Source of the DNA: Bacteroidales bacterium UBA3663
GTDB lineage: Bacteria; Bacteroidota; Bacteroidia; Bacteroidales; UBA3663
Length of the DNA stretch: 13,448 bases
Assembly (NCBI GenBank): GCA_002373755.1
Contig: DFJU01000156.1
Location: 374-13,821 of the forward strand
Direction: 5' to 3'
This document shows, piece by piece, positions 1-7,565 of the stretch. Every line of letters begins with the position of its first letter. Within the stretch, counting starts at the first letter, position 1. The notes under the pieces were generated by a model. It was not told where the DNA came from and searched no databases. It saw only the letters and a list, made by a program, of their open reading frames with translations. The position numbers and the translations under genes were made by a program.

Positions 1-1311
1 TGGTTCGACGCGCCCATCGGCTATATCTCAAACACCAAAGAGCTGTGCGACGCACATCCCGAACTCGGCACATGGCAGTCGTGGTGGCAGGATCCGGAAA
101 GCCGTCTGATTCACTTCATCGGCAAAGACAATATCGTCTTCCACTGCATCGTTTTCCCGGCCATGCTCAAGGCTCACGGCGGCTACAACCTGCCCGACAA
201 CGTTCCAGCGAACGAGTTCCTCAACCTTGAGGGCGACAAGATTTCGACATCGCGCAACTGGGCCATCTGGCTGAACGAATATCTGGAGGATATGCCCGGC
301 AAGCAGGACGTGCTGCGTTATGTATTGACGGCCAATGCACCGGAGACGAAGGACAACGACTTCACGTGGAAGGACTATCAGGCACGCAACAACAACGAAC
401 TGGTCGCCATCTTCGGCAACTTCGTGAACCGTGCGATGAAGCTGACCGAGAAGTACTTCGGCGGCAAGGTTCCGACCTGCGGCGAACTGACCGAATATGA
501 CCTCCAGACATTGGCCGACTTCAAGAACGTCAAGCAGAACGTCGAGGAGCTGCTCGAAAACTTCAAGTTCCGCGACGCACAGAAGGAGGCTATGGAGCTG
601 GCCCGCATCGGCAACAAATATCTGGCCGAAACCGAGCCGTGGAAGCTCGCCAAGACCGACATGAACCGCGTAGCGACCATCCTGAACCTCTCGCTCCAGA
701 TTACGGCCAATCTGGCCATCGCCTTCGAGCCGTTCCTGCCATTCTCATCGGCCAAACTGCGCACGATGTTGGGCATGGAGAGCTTCGAATGGGACAATCT
801 GGGCCGCACCGACCTGCTCGAAGAGGGCCATCAGCTGGGCGAAAGCGTGCTGCTGTTCGAGAAGATTGAAGACGACGTCATCCAGAAGCATCTCGACCGT
901 CTGGCACGCATCAAGGCCGAAAACGACAAGTTGGCATTGGCCGAGGCAGAAAAGAACTGGCGTCCCGCTCCAGTGGCCGAAGAAGTGCCGTTCGACGACT
1001 TCGCCAAGCTCGACCTACGCACAGCCACCGTGCTCGACGTAAAGCCGGTCAAGAAGTCGGACAAGCTGCTTCAGTTCACCCTTGACGACGGCACAGACGA
1101 GCCTCGCACCATCCTGTCGGGCATCGCACAGAGCTATCCTGACCCATCGGAGCTCATCGGCAAGCAGGTCATCTTTGTGGCCAATTTTGCTCCGAAGGTC
1201 ATGCGCGGAATTGCATCGTGCGGCATGATTCTGTCGGCCGTCAACTTCGACGGTTCGCTGCACGTCGCCACGCTCGAAGACAAGGTAAAGAACGGCAGCA
1301 AGGTCTGCTGA
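1..1311 (+). CDS. metG: Methionyl-tRNA synthetase, C-terminal 436 residues (5' end cut by window edge)
   Basis: This enzyme charges tRNA-Met with methionine in the cytoplasm, using ATP. The reading frame is open from base 1, so the N-terminal part with the HIGH motif lies outside the window. Visible parts are the end of the catalytic domain ([10 protein letters not shown]; then [11 protein letters not shown]), the KMSKS-loop equivalent KISTS at bases 238-252, and the helical anticodon-binding domain with the NxFVNR-type segment (codons around 415-435). A C-terminal OB-fold tRNA-binding module of the Trbp111 type starts at about base 985 ([14 protein letters not shown]) and runs to the stop. 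That appended module is common in bacterial MetRS and supports dimer formation. The next gene begins 15 nt after the stop, which suggests read-through transcription into the transporter pair. Only one copy of the window's iterated octamer is seen here (746-753). Confidence 0.97.
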   Translation, partial: WFDAPIGYISNTKELCDAHPELGTWQSWWQDPESRLIHFIGKDNIVFHCIVFPAMLKAHGGYNLPDNVPANEFLNLEGDKISTSRNWAIWLNEYLEDMPGKQDVLRYVLTANAPETKDNDFTWKDYQARNNNELVAIFGNFVNRAMKLTEKYFGGKVPTCGELTEYDLQTLADFKNVKQNVEELLENFKFRDAQKEAMELARIGNKYLAETEPWKLAKTDMNRVATILNLSLQITANLAIAFEPFLPFSSAKLRTMLGMESFEWDNLGRTDLLEEGHQLGESVLLFEKIEDDVIQKHLDRLARIKAENDKLALAEAEKNWRPAPVAEEVPFDDFAKLDLRTATVLDVKPVKKSDKLLQFTLDDGTDEPRTILSGIAQSYPDPSELIGKQVIFVANFAPKVMRGIASCGMILSAVNFDGSLHVATLEDKVKNGSKVC

Positions 1312-1326
1312 TTTCTAAAATTGGCA

Positions 1327-1881
1327 ATGAAAAAGCAACTTTTCATTACATTCCTGAAGATTGGCGGTTTCACCCTCGGAGGTGGAGCCGCCATGGTTCC
1401 TATGATGCAACGCGAAATCGTTGACCGCAACCATTGGCTCACGAAAGAGGAGTTTCTCGACATCTACGCCGTTTCGCAGGCCACGCCGGGCATCTTTGCG
1501 GTCGATATGGCCAGCCACATCGGCTACAAGTGCGGCGGTCTTAAAGCCAGCATCTGCGCTGCGCTGGGTGTGGTCACGCCGAGCATCGTCATCATATTGG
1601 CCATCGCCATCATCTTCTCGCAGTTTCAGGACAATCCGTGGGTCGAGGCATTCTTCAAGAGCGTCCGTCCGGCCGTGGTTGCGCTGTTGGCCGTACCGAT
1701 TTTCAGCATGGCACGTTCGGCGCGAATCACATGGACAAACTGCTGGATTCCAGTGCTTTCGACCGTACTGATCTGGCTGTGCGGCGTCTCACCGGCGTGG
1801 ATTATCCTCGTGGCCGGCGTGGGCGGCTATGTTTATGGCCGATGCATTGGCCGAAAAGATAAAAACACTGATAGCCAATGA
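1327..1881 (+). CDS. Chromate transporter family protein, first half-size subunit
   Basis: A 184-residue membrane protein of the CHR family (Pfam Chromate_transp). The long members of this family are two fused copies of this unit. Near the N-terminus it has the glycine-rich GGFTLGGGAAM segment followed by MMQREIV, then VSQATPGIF, and several hydrophobic spans to the end. The second subunit starts inside its stop codon (ATGA overlap), so the pair probably forms a heteromer, as known for short paired CHR proteins in Bacillus. Family members export chromate, but many homologues have unknown anion substrates, so the substrate is not established. In the QxTPGP-type motif the last proline is replaced by isoleucine (TPGI), whereas the partner keeps it. 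I chose ATG at 1327; a TTG six bases upstream is the only close alternative. Confidence 0.88.
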   Translation: MKKQLFITFLKIGGFTLGGGAAMVPMMQREIVDRNHWLTKEEFLDIYAVSQATPGIFAVDMASHIGYKCGGLKASICAALGVVTPSIVIILAIAIIFSQFQDNPWVEAFFKSVRPAVVALLAVPIFSMARSARITWTNCWIPVLSTVLIWLCGVSPAWIILVAGVGGYVYGRCIGRKDKNTDSQ

Positions 1882-2498
1882 TTTTCCTGCGACTTTTCTA
1901 CGTTTTCTCCTACATCGGGCTGTTCAACTTCGGCGGCGGCTACGCGATGCTGTCGTTCATCCAACAGGAGGTCGTGCAGAAAAACGGCTGGATGACCGAG
2001 GCCGAATTCACCGACATCGTGGCCATCTCGCAGAGCACGCCAGGCCCCATCGGCATCAACTGCGCGACCTACGTGGGCTACACCGCCGTGATGAACGATG
2101 CGTTTGTGACCGATGGCATTCTCGCCGAACTCGGTCTGGGCTGGATATGGGGCATCATCGGAAGTCTATTGGCCACAATATCAGTGCTTTGGCTGCCGTT
2201 CATCGTCATGATTATGGTGTCAAGATTCCTGTTGCGCCACCACGACTCGACCACGCAGAAGAGCATCTTCGCCGCTCTGCGTCCCGCCATCATCGGACTG
2301 TTGGCCAGCGCCGCCCTGTCGCTCATGAATACGTCCAACTTCGGCTCATGGAGCGACAATCCGACCCAATTCGTCGTCAGCATTGCCATCTTCGCCGCCG
2401 TCTTTGTCGGCATGATGAAACGACGGCTCAACATCATCTACACGACGCTTGCCTGCGGACTGCTGGGCATCGTGCTCTATGGAATTATCGGACTATAA
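1878..2498 (+). CDS. Chromate transporter family protein, second half-size subunit
   Basis: A 206-residue CHR-family membrane protein paralogous to the preceding gene. It repeats the same layout: FNFGGGYAM near residue 20, FIQQEVVQ, ISQSTPGPIGIN, a GY pair, then about five hydrophobic segments. Its ATG overlaps the upstream TGA by 4 nt, which indicates translational coupling and an equal-stoichiometry pair. It keeps the full TPGP motif and so looks like the more conserved half. The likely role is anion (chromate or a related oxyanion) transport across the inner membrane. The substrate is inferred from family only. The rhodanese gene follows after 15 nt and could link the operon to sulfur or oxyanion chemistry, but that is a guess. 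Confidence 0.88.
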   Translation: MIFLRLFYVFSYIGLFNFGGGYAMLSFIQQEVVQKNGWMTEAEFTDIVAISQSTPGPIGINCATYVGYTAVMNDAFVTDGILAELGLGWIWGIIGSLLATISVLWLPFIVMIMVSRFLLRHHDSTTQKSIFAALRPAIIGLLASAALSLMNTSNFGSWSDNPTQFVVSIAIFAAVFVGMMKRRLNIIYTTLACGLLGIVLYGIIGL

Positions 2499-2513
2499 AA
2501 ACATGATAAAGCT

Positions 2514-2906
2514 ATGAAAATAAAGTCTTTGTTAGCAATGCTATTGGCCACAACGGGCAGTCTTTTCGGGTGTTCGGCCAATGCCAACGACTTCGATAGC
2601 GTCAATGTGGACGAGTTTGAAAAGGTGTTGGCCGACAGCTCTGTCGTCCGTCTCGATGTACGCACGGCCGGAGAATACGCCGAAGGTCACATTGCCGATG
2701 CGTTGAACATCGACGTGCTTGAGGACAATTTCGAACAGACAGCATTGGCCAAGATAGAAAAAAGCCGCACCGTCGCACTCTATTGTCGCAGCGGACGGCG
2801 CAGCAAGCGTGCAGCCTCGATTCTGGCCAAGCACGGCTATAAGGTCATCGAACTCGACTCGGGCTTCAACGGCTGGCTGAAGGCCGGAAAACCGGTCGTG
2901 AAGTGA
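2514..2906 (+). CDS. Exported rhodanese-domain protein, probable lipoprotein
   Basis: A 130-residue protein made of an N-terminal export signal and a single rhodanese domain. Residues 1-19 are a signal sequence ending in LFG followed by Cys20, which fits a lipobox moderately well, so the protein is probably lipid-anchored and faces the periplasm. The rhodanese core shows LDVRTAGEYAEGHI (about residues 47-60) and the active-site loop CRSGRRS with catalytic Cys91. The loop has the six-residue length typical of sulfur-handling rather than phosphatase relatives. These domains bind a persulfide on the cysteine and pass sulfur to an acceptor; the acceptor here is unknown. The gene lies 15 nt behind the transporter pair and is the last gene before the convergent hairpin. 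Confidence 0.88.
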   Translation: MKIKSLLAMLLATTGSLFGCSANANDFDSVNVDEFEKVLADSSVVRLDVRTAGEYAEGHIADALNIDVLEDNFEQTALAKIEKSRTVALYCRSGRRSKRAASILAKHGYKVIELDSGFNGWLKAGKPVVK

Positions 2907-2907
2907 G

Positions 2908-2949
2908 TCATCGTCGGCCATTACGCCACAGGTAACGCACGGCAAAAAA
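2908..2949 (-). pseudogene. Possible remnant of the 3' end of a lipoprotein gene (copy of the tail of the gene at 7566-8735)
   Basis: Read on the minus strand, this gap segment encodes FFAVRYLWRNGRR followed by TGA. The lipoprotein gene at 7566-8735 ends FFAVRFLWRNGR followed by TGA. Allowing one extra codon (CGA) here, about 29 of 33 bases match between the two sites. The frame continues upstream to a stop at 3025-3027 but has no ATG, and similarity stops before the hairpin at 2984. The simplest reading is a decayed or truncated paralogue. A dispersed short repeat, or gene conversion at a 3' end, would also fit. The match is seen directly; its origin is inferred. Confidence 0.45.
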
Positions 2950-2983
2950 AACTGGATTTTTTCGGAATAGATAGACGAAAGCA

Positions 2984-3016
2984 CAGACATCCTCCCTATA
3001 GCGTGGAGGATGTCTG
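2984..3016. terminator. Convergent (bidirectional) hairpin between rhodanese and GH31 genes
   Basis: CAGACATCCTCC at 2984-2995 is perfectly complementary to GGAGGATGTCTG at 3005-3016, giving a 12-bp stem with a 9-nt loop. The rhodanese stop is 78 nt to the left and the GH31 stop 24 nt to the right, so the hairpin sits where two convergent transcripts should end. The trailing T runs are short on both strands (TTTA on plus, CTTTCG on minus), so it is a strong stem but a weak classical intrinsic terminator. Confidence 0.75.
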
Positions 3017-3039
3017 CGTTTATATCATTGCGACGCCAC

Positions 3040-5460
3040 TTACAGCTTGACGGTCAGCTCCTGCCCTGCGTATTCAACAGTCTTGGCTTGTGTCAGGCTC
3101 TGGCCGGGCAGAACGATGGTGAAGCGGCGCTGCTGCAACATGCCGGGGAACTGCCCTTTCCGCGTAGCGATGGTGAGCTGGCGCGTGCGGTCGTCCCAAC
3201 GGAACTGGATTTCGGTGTATTGGCCGCGCTCGTAGTTGTAGTTGTCGCCCTCGTCCTCGTAGAGCGTGAACGAGGCATCGGCACCGGGATAGACGCGGAT
3301 TTCGAGGTTGTCCCACGGCTTTTCGGCGGCGTACTGCATCTCCTCGCCCAGCGGCACGATGCTGCCTGCGCGGACGAACATCGGCACGCGGTCGAGCTGC
3401 GTCTGGAGCGTGACGGTCTGGCCGCCCTTCATGCGCTCGCCGGTCCAGAAGTCGTACCAGTCGGTGCCCTTGGGCAGGTACTTGGTGGCCGATTTCGTGG
3501 CGTTCCAGTCTATGGCCGATGGCGCATCGGCCGCAACTGCCTGCTTCTTGTCCCAGCCGGACATGGCGTTCTCGCGGATGACGCGTTCCTGCGTGTACTG
3601 CGCCTCGACGATGGGTGCGGCCAATATGCTGCGGCCGAACATGAATTCATCGGCCATATCCAAAACTTTCTTGTCTTGAGCGAAGTCGCTGAACAGCGGA
3701 CGGAGGTAGCTGCCATTGGCCGACGTCACCTGCCAGGCGGTGCTGTAGAGGTAGGGAATCAGGCGGTAGCGCAGGCGGATTTGCCGTTCGATGGCGTCGT
3801 AGATGGGCTCGCCCTTCTGGCCGAACTGCCAGATTTCGCGTGGCGCATCGGCGCCGTGGCTGCGGAAGACGGGACAGAAGAGGCCGTACTGCATCCATCG
3901 GACATAAAGCTCCTGGAACTGCGGATTTTTCGGGGCCGAGCCGCTGCCCTTCGTGTTGTACGAGCCGCAGAAGAAGCCGCCGATGTCGGTGTTGAAGTTC
4001 GGACAGCCCGTCAGCGTGTAGCTCAGTCCGGCGGGCACCTGCTTGCGGAGCATGTCCCACGACGAGGCGACGTCGCCGCTCCACAGGCCGGAACCGTAGT
4101 GCTGCTGGCCGGCGAAGGCCGAGCGTGTCATGATGAAGACACGCTTGTCGGACGACTTTTCACGGCGCTGGTTGTCGTACACGCCCTTCACGGTCTCCAG
4201 CGGAAAGGCATTGCGCAGCGAACGCCACGTGCCGTCGGTGCCGGCCTTGTGGTCATAATTCGATTCCTTCGCGTCGAAGAAGTCGGGGTCGGTCGAGTCC
4301 ATCCACCAGGCATCTGTGCCCTTGTCGAGCAGCGGCTTGAGGTTCTGCCAGTAGATGTCGCGCGCATCGGCCGAGAAGGCATCATAGACTCGCACGCCCG
4401 ACGGATAGTCCTTGCGCGGAGGCCAGAAGGTGAGTCCACTCTGCGGCCAGGTCTCGAAGTCGAAAAGCAAATCCTTTTCGCTGAGCTGGCGGTATGCCTT
4501 GGTCATCGGCCCGAAACTTGCCCAGATGCTGATCATGAAGTGGGCGTGCTTCTTGTGGACATCGGCAATCATGCGCTCGCCGTGGGCATACTCCTCGGTG
4601 AGGAAATCCATGGCGTTCCACAGGTAGTTCGAGCCCCAATACTGCCAGTCCTGCACGATGCCGTCGAGCGGAACCTGCAGTTCGCGGTATTTATCGACCA
4701 CGGCCAACAGCTCACGCGCGCTCTTGTAGCGCTCCTTGCACTGCCAGTAGCCGAACGTCCAGAGCGGGAACATCGGCACATCGCCCGACAGCTGACGCAT
4801 CTGCGCGACAACGCCATCGGCCGAACCGCCATACATGAAGTAATAATCGACGCACTCGCCCACCTCGGACGAGAAGGACATCCCCGTCACGGCGTCGTCG
4901 TCGAACTGCGTGCGCGAATAGTTGTCCCAGAAGAGGCCCCAGCCCTTGATTGACTGCAGGACGTTCTGGAAGTCCTCAAGGTTGGACTGCTCCATCAGCT
5001 TGTGTTCGCCGCGACGGTTCATGCGGCCGTTCTGGAACGTGCCCAGGCCGTAGATGGCCTCATCCTTGTCGAGCGTGAAGGTCTGCGCTACGCGGAATTT
5101 TCCAGCATCCGGCCCCTCGGTGCGTGGCTCGAACGTGCCGGCCGATTTTTCGCGTAGCAGGGACTTTCCATTGGCCATAAAGGTCAGAACGCCCGTCTTC
5201 GGGTCGATTTTTACGGCCAATGCGCCACTGCTCACGGTGTTGCCGCTGCGTTTCACCTGCACGTCGTCGGGCTTGGCAATCACGACGAGGCTCTGTTTCG
5301 TACAATCGCGGCCGACGGGCGACTTGACGACACGGACGATGGTCGGCGTGTAGAACTCGACGCTGACTCGGGTCTGTCCGGCCTGGAACTCTACCGGTTC
5401 TCCATGCGCAGCCGCCGTGAACATGCACAGCAGGGCTGCAATCAGATTTCTTGTTTTCAT
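3040..5460 (-). CDS. Secreted glycoside hydrolase family 31 enzyme (alpha-xylosidase or alpha-glucosidase type)
   Basis: An 806-residue retaining glycosidase of family GH31. It has a signal peptide (about residues 1-20), an N-terminal beta-sandwich (about 21-230), a TIM barrel (about 231-570) and C-terminal beta domains. The last of these (about 715-785, LEIRVYPGADASFTLYEDEGDNY region) looks like DUF5110. The catalytic nucleophile should be Asp388 in WWMDSTDPD, and the acid/base Asp463 in WSGDVASSWD. Family relatives usually carry Glu three residues after the nucleophile (DxxEP); here it is Asp391. Overall the motifs are closest to bacterial alpha-xylosidase-like GH31, but substrate cannot be fixed from sequence alone. 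The enzyme probably acts in the periplasm or on the cell surface. The membrane AraC regulator is encoded 101 nt upstream and likely controls this gene, which has its own promoter. Confidence 0.92.
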   Translation of the reverse strand: MKTRNLIAALLCMFTAAAHGEPVEFQAGQTRVSVEFYTPTIVRVVKSPVGRDCTKQSLVVIAKPDDVQVKRSGNTVSSGALAVKIDPKTGVLTFMANGKSLLREKSAGTFEPRTEGPDAGKFRVAQTFTLDKDEAIYGLGTFQNGRMNRRGEHKLMEQSNLEDFQNVLQSIKGWGLFWDNYSRTQFDDDAVTGMSFSSEVGECVDYYFMYGGSADGVVAQMRQLSGDVPMFPLWTFGYWQCKERYKSARELLAVVDKYRELQVPLDGIVQDWQYWGSNYLWNAMDFLTEEYAHGERMIADVHKKHAHFMISIWASFGPMTKAYRQLSEKDLLFDFETWPQSGLTFWPPRKDYPSGVRVYDAFSADARDIYWQNLKPLLDKGTDAWWMDSTDPDFFDAKESNYDHKAGTDGTWRSLRNAFPLETVKGVYDNQRREKSSDKRVFIMTRSAFAGQQHYGSGLWSGDVASSWDMLRKQVPAGLSYTLTGCPNFNTDIGGFFCGSYNTKGSGSAPKNPQFQELYVRWMQYGLFCPVFRSHGADAPREIWQFGQKGEPIYDAIERQIRLRYRLIPYLYSTAWQVTSANGSYLRPLFSDFAQDKKVLDMADEFMFGRSILAAPIVEAQYTQERVIRENAMSGWDKKQAVAADAPSAIDWNATKSATKYLPKGTDWYDFWTGERMKGGQTVTLQTQLDRVPMFVRAGSIVPLGEEMQYAAEKPWDNLEIRVYPGADASFTLYEDEGDNYNYERGQYTEIQFRWDDRTRQLTIATRKGQFPGMLQQRRFTIVLPGQSLTQAKTVEYAGQELTVKL

Positions 5461-5488
5461 TATTCAGGTTTTAAATGGTAAGACGCCG

Positions 5489-5522
5489 CAAAGGTACAAT
5501 GAAACACGCGGTCTGTCGCAAA
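5489..5522 (-). promoter_or_regulatory. Bacteroidota-type promoter of the GH31 gene
   Basis: On the minus strand TACCTTTG (5496-5489) matches the Bacteroidota -7 consensus TAnnTTTG. TTTG at 5522-5519 gives a -33 element with a 22-nt spacer, slightly longer than the usual 19-21. A start about 7 nt downstream of the -7 box would leave a leader of about 20 nt before the ATG at 5460. The position between regulator stop and GH31 start supports separate control of the enzyme gene. Confidence 0.7.
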
Positions 5523-5550
5523 ACAAATGAAGATGCGATTGTAACAAATG
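5522..5550 (-). promoter_or_regulatory. Direct repeat AACAAATG x2, 21 bp apart: candidate AraC-type operator
   Basis: AACAAATG occurs at 5522-5529 and 5543-5550 on the plus strand; the minus-strand reading is CATTTGTT twice. The extended match is AACAAATGnnG, 9 of 11 identical. The spacing is exactly 21 bp, two helical turns, and the proximal copy abuts the -33 box of the GH31 promoter. AraC-family activators commonly bind direct repeats with this spacing next to the polymerase site. The neighbouring gene encodes such a regulator, so it is the natural candidate ligand. The repeat is seen; the regulatory role is inferred. Confidence 0.5.
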
Positions 5551-5561
5551 TTGAAAATGGA

Positions 5562-7535
5562 CTATTTCCCCGTATATTCCGACGGTTTGCAGCCGAATTC
5601 CGCCTGGAAACACTTGCTGAAATAGCTTGTCGAACAGAATCCCGTATGCTCGGCAACCTCGGCGATGGTCATGTCGCCCTTCAGCAGCATGTCGGCGGCT
5701 CGTTGCAGGCGGATGCTGCGGATGAAGGCCACGGGCGACTGCTGCATCATGGCCGTCAGACGCTTGTAGAGACCGGTCCGCTCCATGCAGAGGTCGGCGG
5801 CCAACCGCTCCACGTTGTAGGTTGGGTCGGTGATGTGCTGTTCGACGAGCTGCGTGGCGCGCGCCATGAACTCCTTCTCCTGCGGCGAGGGTTCGGGTTC
5901 GACGGCCGATGCCGACGCCGACTCCGGTTCGCCGAGCACAACCATCGCCGCCGAATGTTTGTATTGATTGACCTGTTCGACCAGATTCTGGATGCGCAAC
6001 AGCAGCAGATCCTCGCGGTTGCGGCGTTGCAGGCGTCGGCGATAAAGGCGGAAGGTCAGGGCGATGGCGGCCGTCAGCAAGACGACGTAGAGCACATAGG
6101 CCAACGGCGTCAGCCACCACGGTGGTCGGATTGTGAAGCTGATGCGTCGCACGTCGTCCGGATTCCATCGGTCGGGATTGGTTGTGGCCAATACCTCAAG
6201 CTCGTAGTCGCCCGGCGAAAGGCTGACCAGCGGCAGGTAGAAGACGCCCTTGTCATCAACGAGCCGTTCGGCTGAATCGGCCGAGAGAGTGTGCCATCGG
6301 CCGACATCGCCCGAAAAACGGTAGCGGTAGCACGTGCTGCGCGGACGCACGTAGTTCATGGTGGAAAACTGGAAGGCCAATGAATTCTGGTCGTGCGCGA
6401 AGGTGAGCCGTTCGGCGTAGGGCGGCATGACGTCGAGCAGCGTCGCCCCGTCGTAGTCGCGGCCCACCTGCAACGGCTGTCCGTGCAGGAAGATGTTGGT
6501 CAGGATGGGAAAGACCTCGATGTCGATGGGCCGCGTGTCGAACAGGCCGCTCTGTGGCGACGTGTAGAGCAGGCCGTTGCCGTAGGTGCCGAGCCAGATG
6601 CCGCCCTCGCGGTCGAGCCTCACGGTGTTGATTCCGGTCGATAGCATAGAGCCGTCGGGCAAACGTAACTCACTGAACGACGCCACATTGCCAGTTTCGC
6701 AGTCGATGCGCAGATAGCCGTCGGCCGTGGTCAGATAGAGCATTCCCGTCGGCGTCGGGGTCAAGGTGTGCATCAGCCCGTCGAGCGACAGAAGCTGCCG
6801 CCACTGGTGCGACTTCGGGCTGTAGGACAATAGGATGGAACCGCCGCGTCCGGTGCGCACCTGATAGAAATTGCCATCGGCCGCAATCACGACCAACGAC
6901 GTCGCGGCATACATCGCGCGCTGCGGTTCGGCGTAGGCGTCCGTCACGTAGGCCAAACGTCCGTCCGGCTGATACACAGCGAGTTGCCCCGTGCTGAAGA
7001 AGGTGTAGATGCTGTCGGCCAACGTGACGACATCCTGCAAGTTGCCTGCCTCCGATGGCAGTTCCAGCTCTCGTCGCGATGCCTCGGCGCAGAGGCGTCG
7101 GCCGTCCAGAAGCCACGTCTCGCCGTCGTCGGTGATGAAAAAGTCATCGGCCGACCAACCGAAATCGCGTAGCCACCGCATCGTGCGCAGATCGAGGCAG
7201 TAGAGCCGCCGCCACTGCTTCATCCAGAGGCGGTCGTGCCCATCGGCAAAAAGGTGCGTCGCGCCACGATAGGCCGGCACGGCGACCCACTGCGAGGTGT
7301 CGATTGTGGCCGATGTAAACCGTTGGCCGTCATAGACATCCACTGCCCTGTCGGTCACGACAACCATGCGCCCGTCGCGCAGCTGTAGCATCTGAAGGAC
7401 GCGGTTGCTGCTCAGTCCGTTCTGCGTGTTCAATGTGTAGAAACTGGCTGGCGCATCGGCTGCGTAGAGACCGACCATGCAAAGTGTTGCGAGCGCAAAA
7501 AAAGTCGCAAAAAATTTAATTCCAATGTGTTGCAT
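5562..7535 (-). CDS. Membrane-spanning AraC-family regulator with periplasmic sensor (SusR/HTCS-like, no kinase)
   Basis: A 657-residue regulator. The order is: N-terminal signal/anchor (1-25); a periplasmic region with propeller-like repeats (about 30-330), of which the best is EGGIWLGTYGNGLL near 310-323; a Y_Y_Y-type beta domain (about 380-470); a transmembrane helix (about 473-496); a basic, coiled-coil-like linker (RRRLQRRNRED onward); and a C-terminal AraC helix-turn-helix (about 555-657, ending GFCSTSYFSKCFQAEFGCKPSEY). Hybrid two-component systems of Bacteroides have the same ends but insert kinase, ATPase and receiver domains and are about twice as long. Here there is no such insert, so signalling is probably direct across the membrane, as proposed for SusR. 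The likely target is the downstream GH31 gene. ATG at 7535 is preferred over the TTG just before it. Its start lies 30 nt after the lipoprotein stop. Confidence 0.88.
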   Translation of the reverse strand: MQHIGIKFFATFFALATLCMVGLYAADAPASFYTLNTQNGLSSNRVLQMLQLRDGRMVVVTDRAVDVYDGQRFTSATIDTSQWVAVPAYRGATHLFADGHDRLWMKQWRRLYCLDLRTMRWLRDFGWSADDFFITDDGETWLLDGRRLCAEASRRELELPSEAGNLQDVVTLADSIYTFFSTGQLAVYQPDGRLAYVTDAYAEPQRAMYAATSLVVIAADGNFYQVRTGRGGSILLSYSPKSHQWRQLLSLDGLMHTLTPTPTGMLYLTTADGYLRIDCETGNVASFSELRLPDGSMLSTGINTVRLDREGGIWLGTYGNGLLYTSPQSGLFDTRPIDIEVFPILTNIFLHGQPLQVGRDYDGATLLDVMPPYAERLTFAHDQNSLAFQFSTMNYVRPRSTCYRYRFSGDVGRWHTLSADSAERLVDDKGVFYLPLVSLSPGDYELEVLATTNPDRWNPDDVRRISFTIRPPWWLTPLAYVLYVVLLTAAIALTFRLYRRRLQRRNREDLLLLRIQNLVEQVNQYKHSAAMVVLGEPESASASAVEPEPSPQEKEFMARATQLVEQHITDPTYNVERLAADLCMERTGLYKRLTAMMQQSPVAFIRSIRLQRAADMLLKGDMTIAEVAEHTGFCSTSYFSKCFQAEFGCKPSEYTGK

Positions 7536-7565
7536 CAAAATTTCAGAGCTAAAATTTATCGACTG

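Noticed and set aside
2541..2990. Minus-strand frame of 149 codons opposite the rhodanese gene
   Set aside because: Mostly antisense to the rhodanese domain. The real similarity in this area is in a different minus-strand frame (2908-2949).
3010..4953. A 647-codon open frame on the plus strand opposite the GH31 gene
   Set aside because: It is antisense to a clear enzyme gene. Its translation is low-complexity, rich in Arg, Val, Ala and His, with no recognisable domain, as expected from codon bias on the other strand.
5475..6275. Plus-strand frame of 266 codons opposite the regulator
   Set aside because: Antisense shadow of the AraC domain and linker; no start context and no family features.
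5562..7535. A full hybrid two-component system
   Set aside because: Between the membrane helix and the AraC domain there are only about 55-60 residues, too few for kinase, ATPase and receiver domains.
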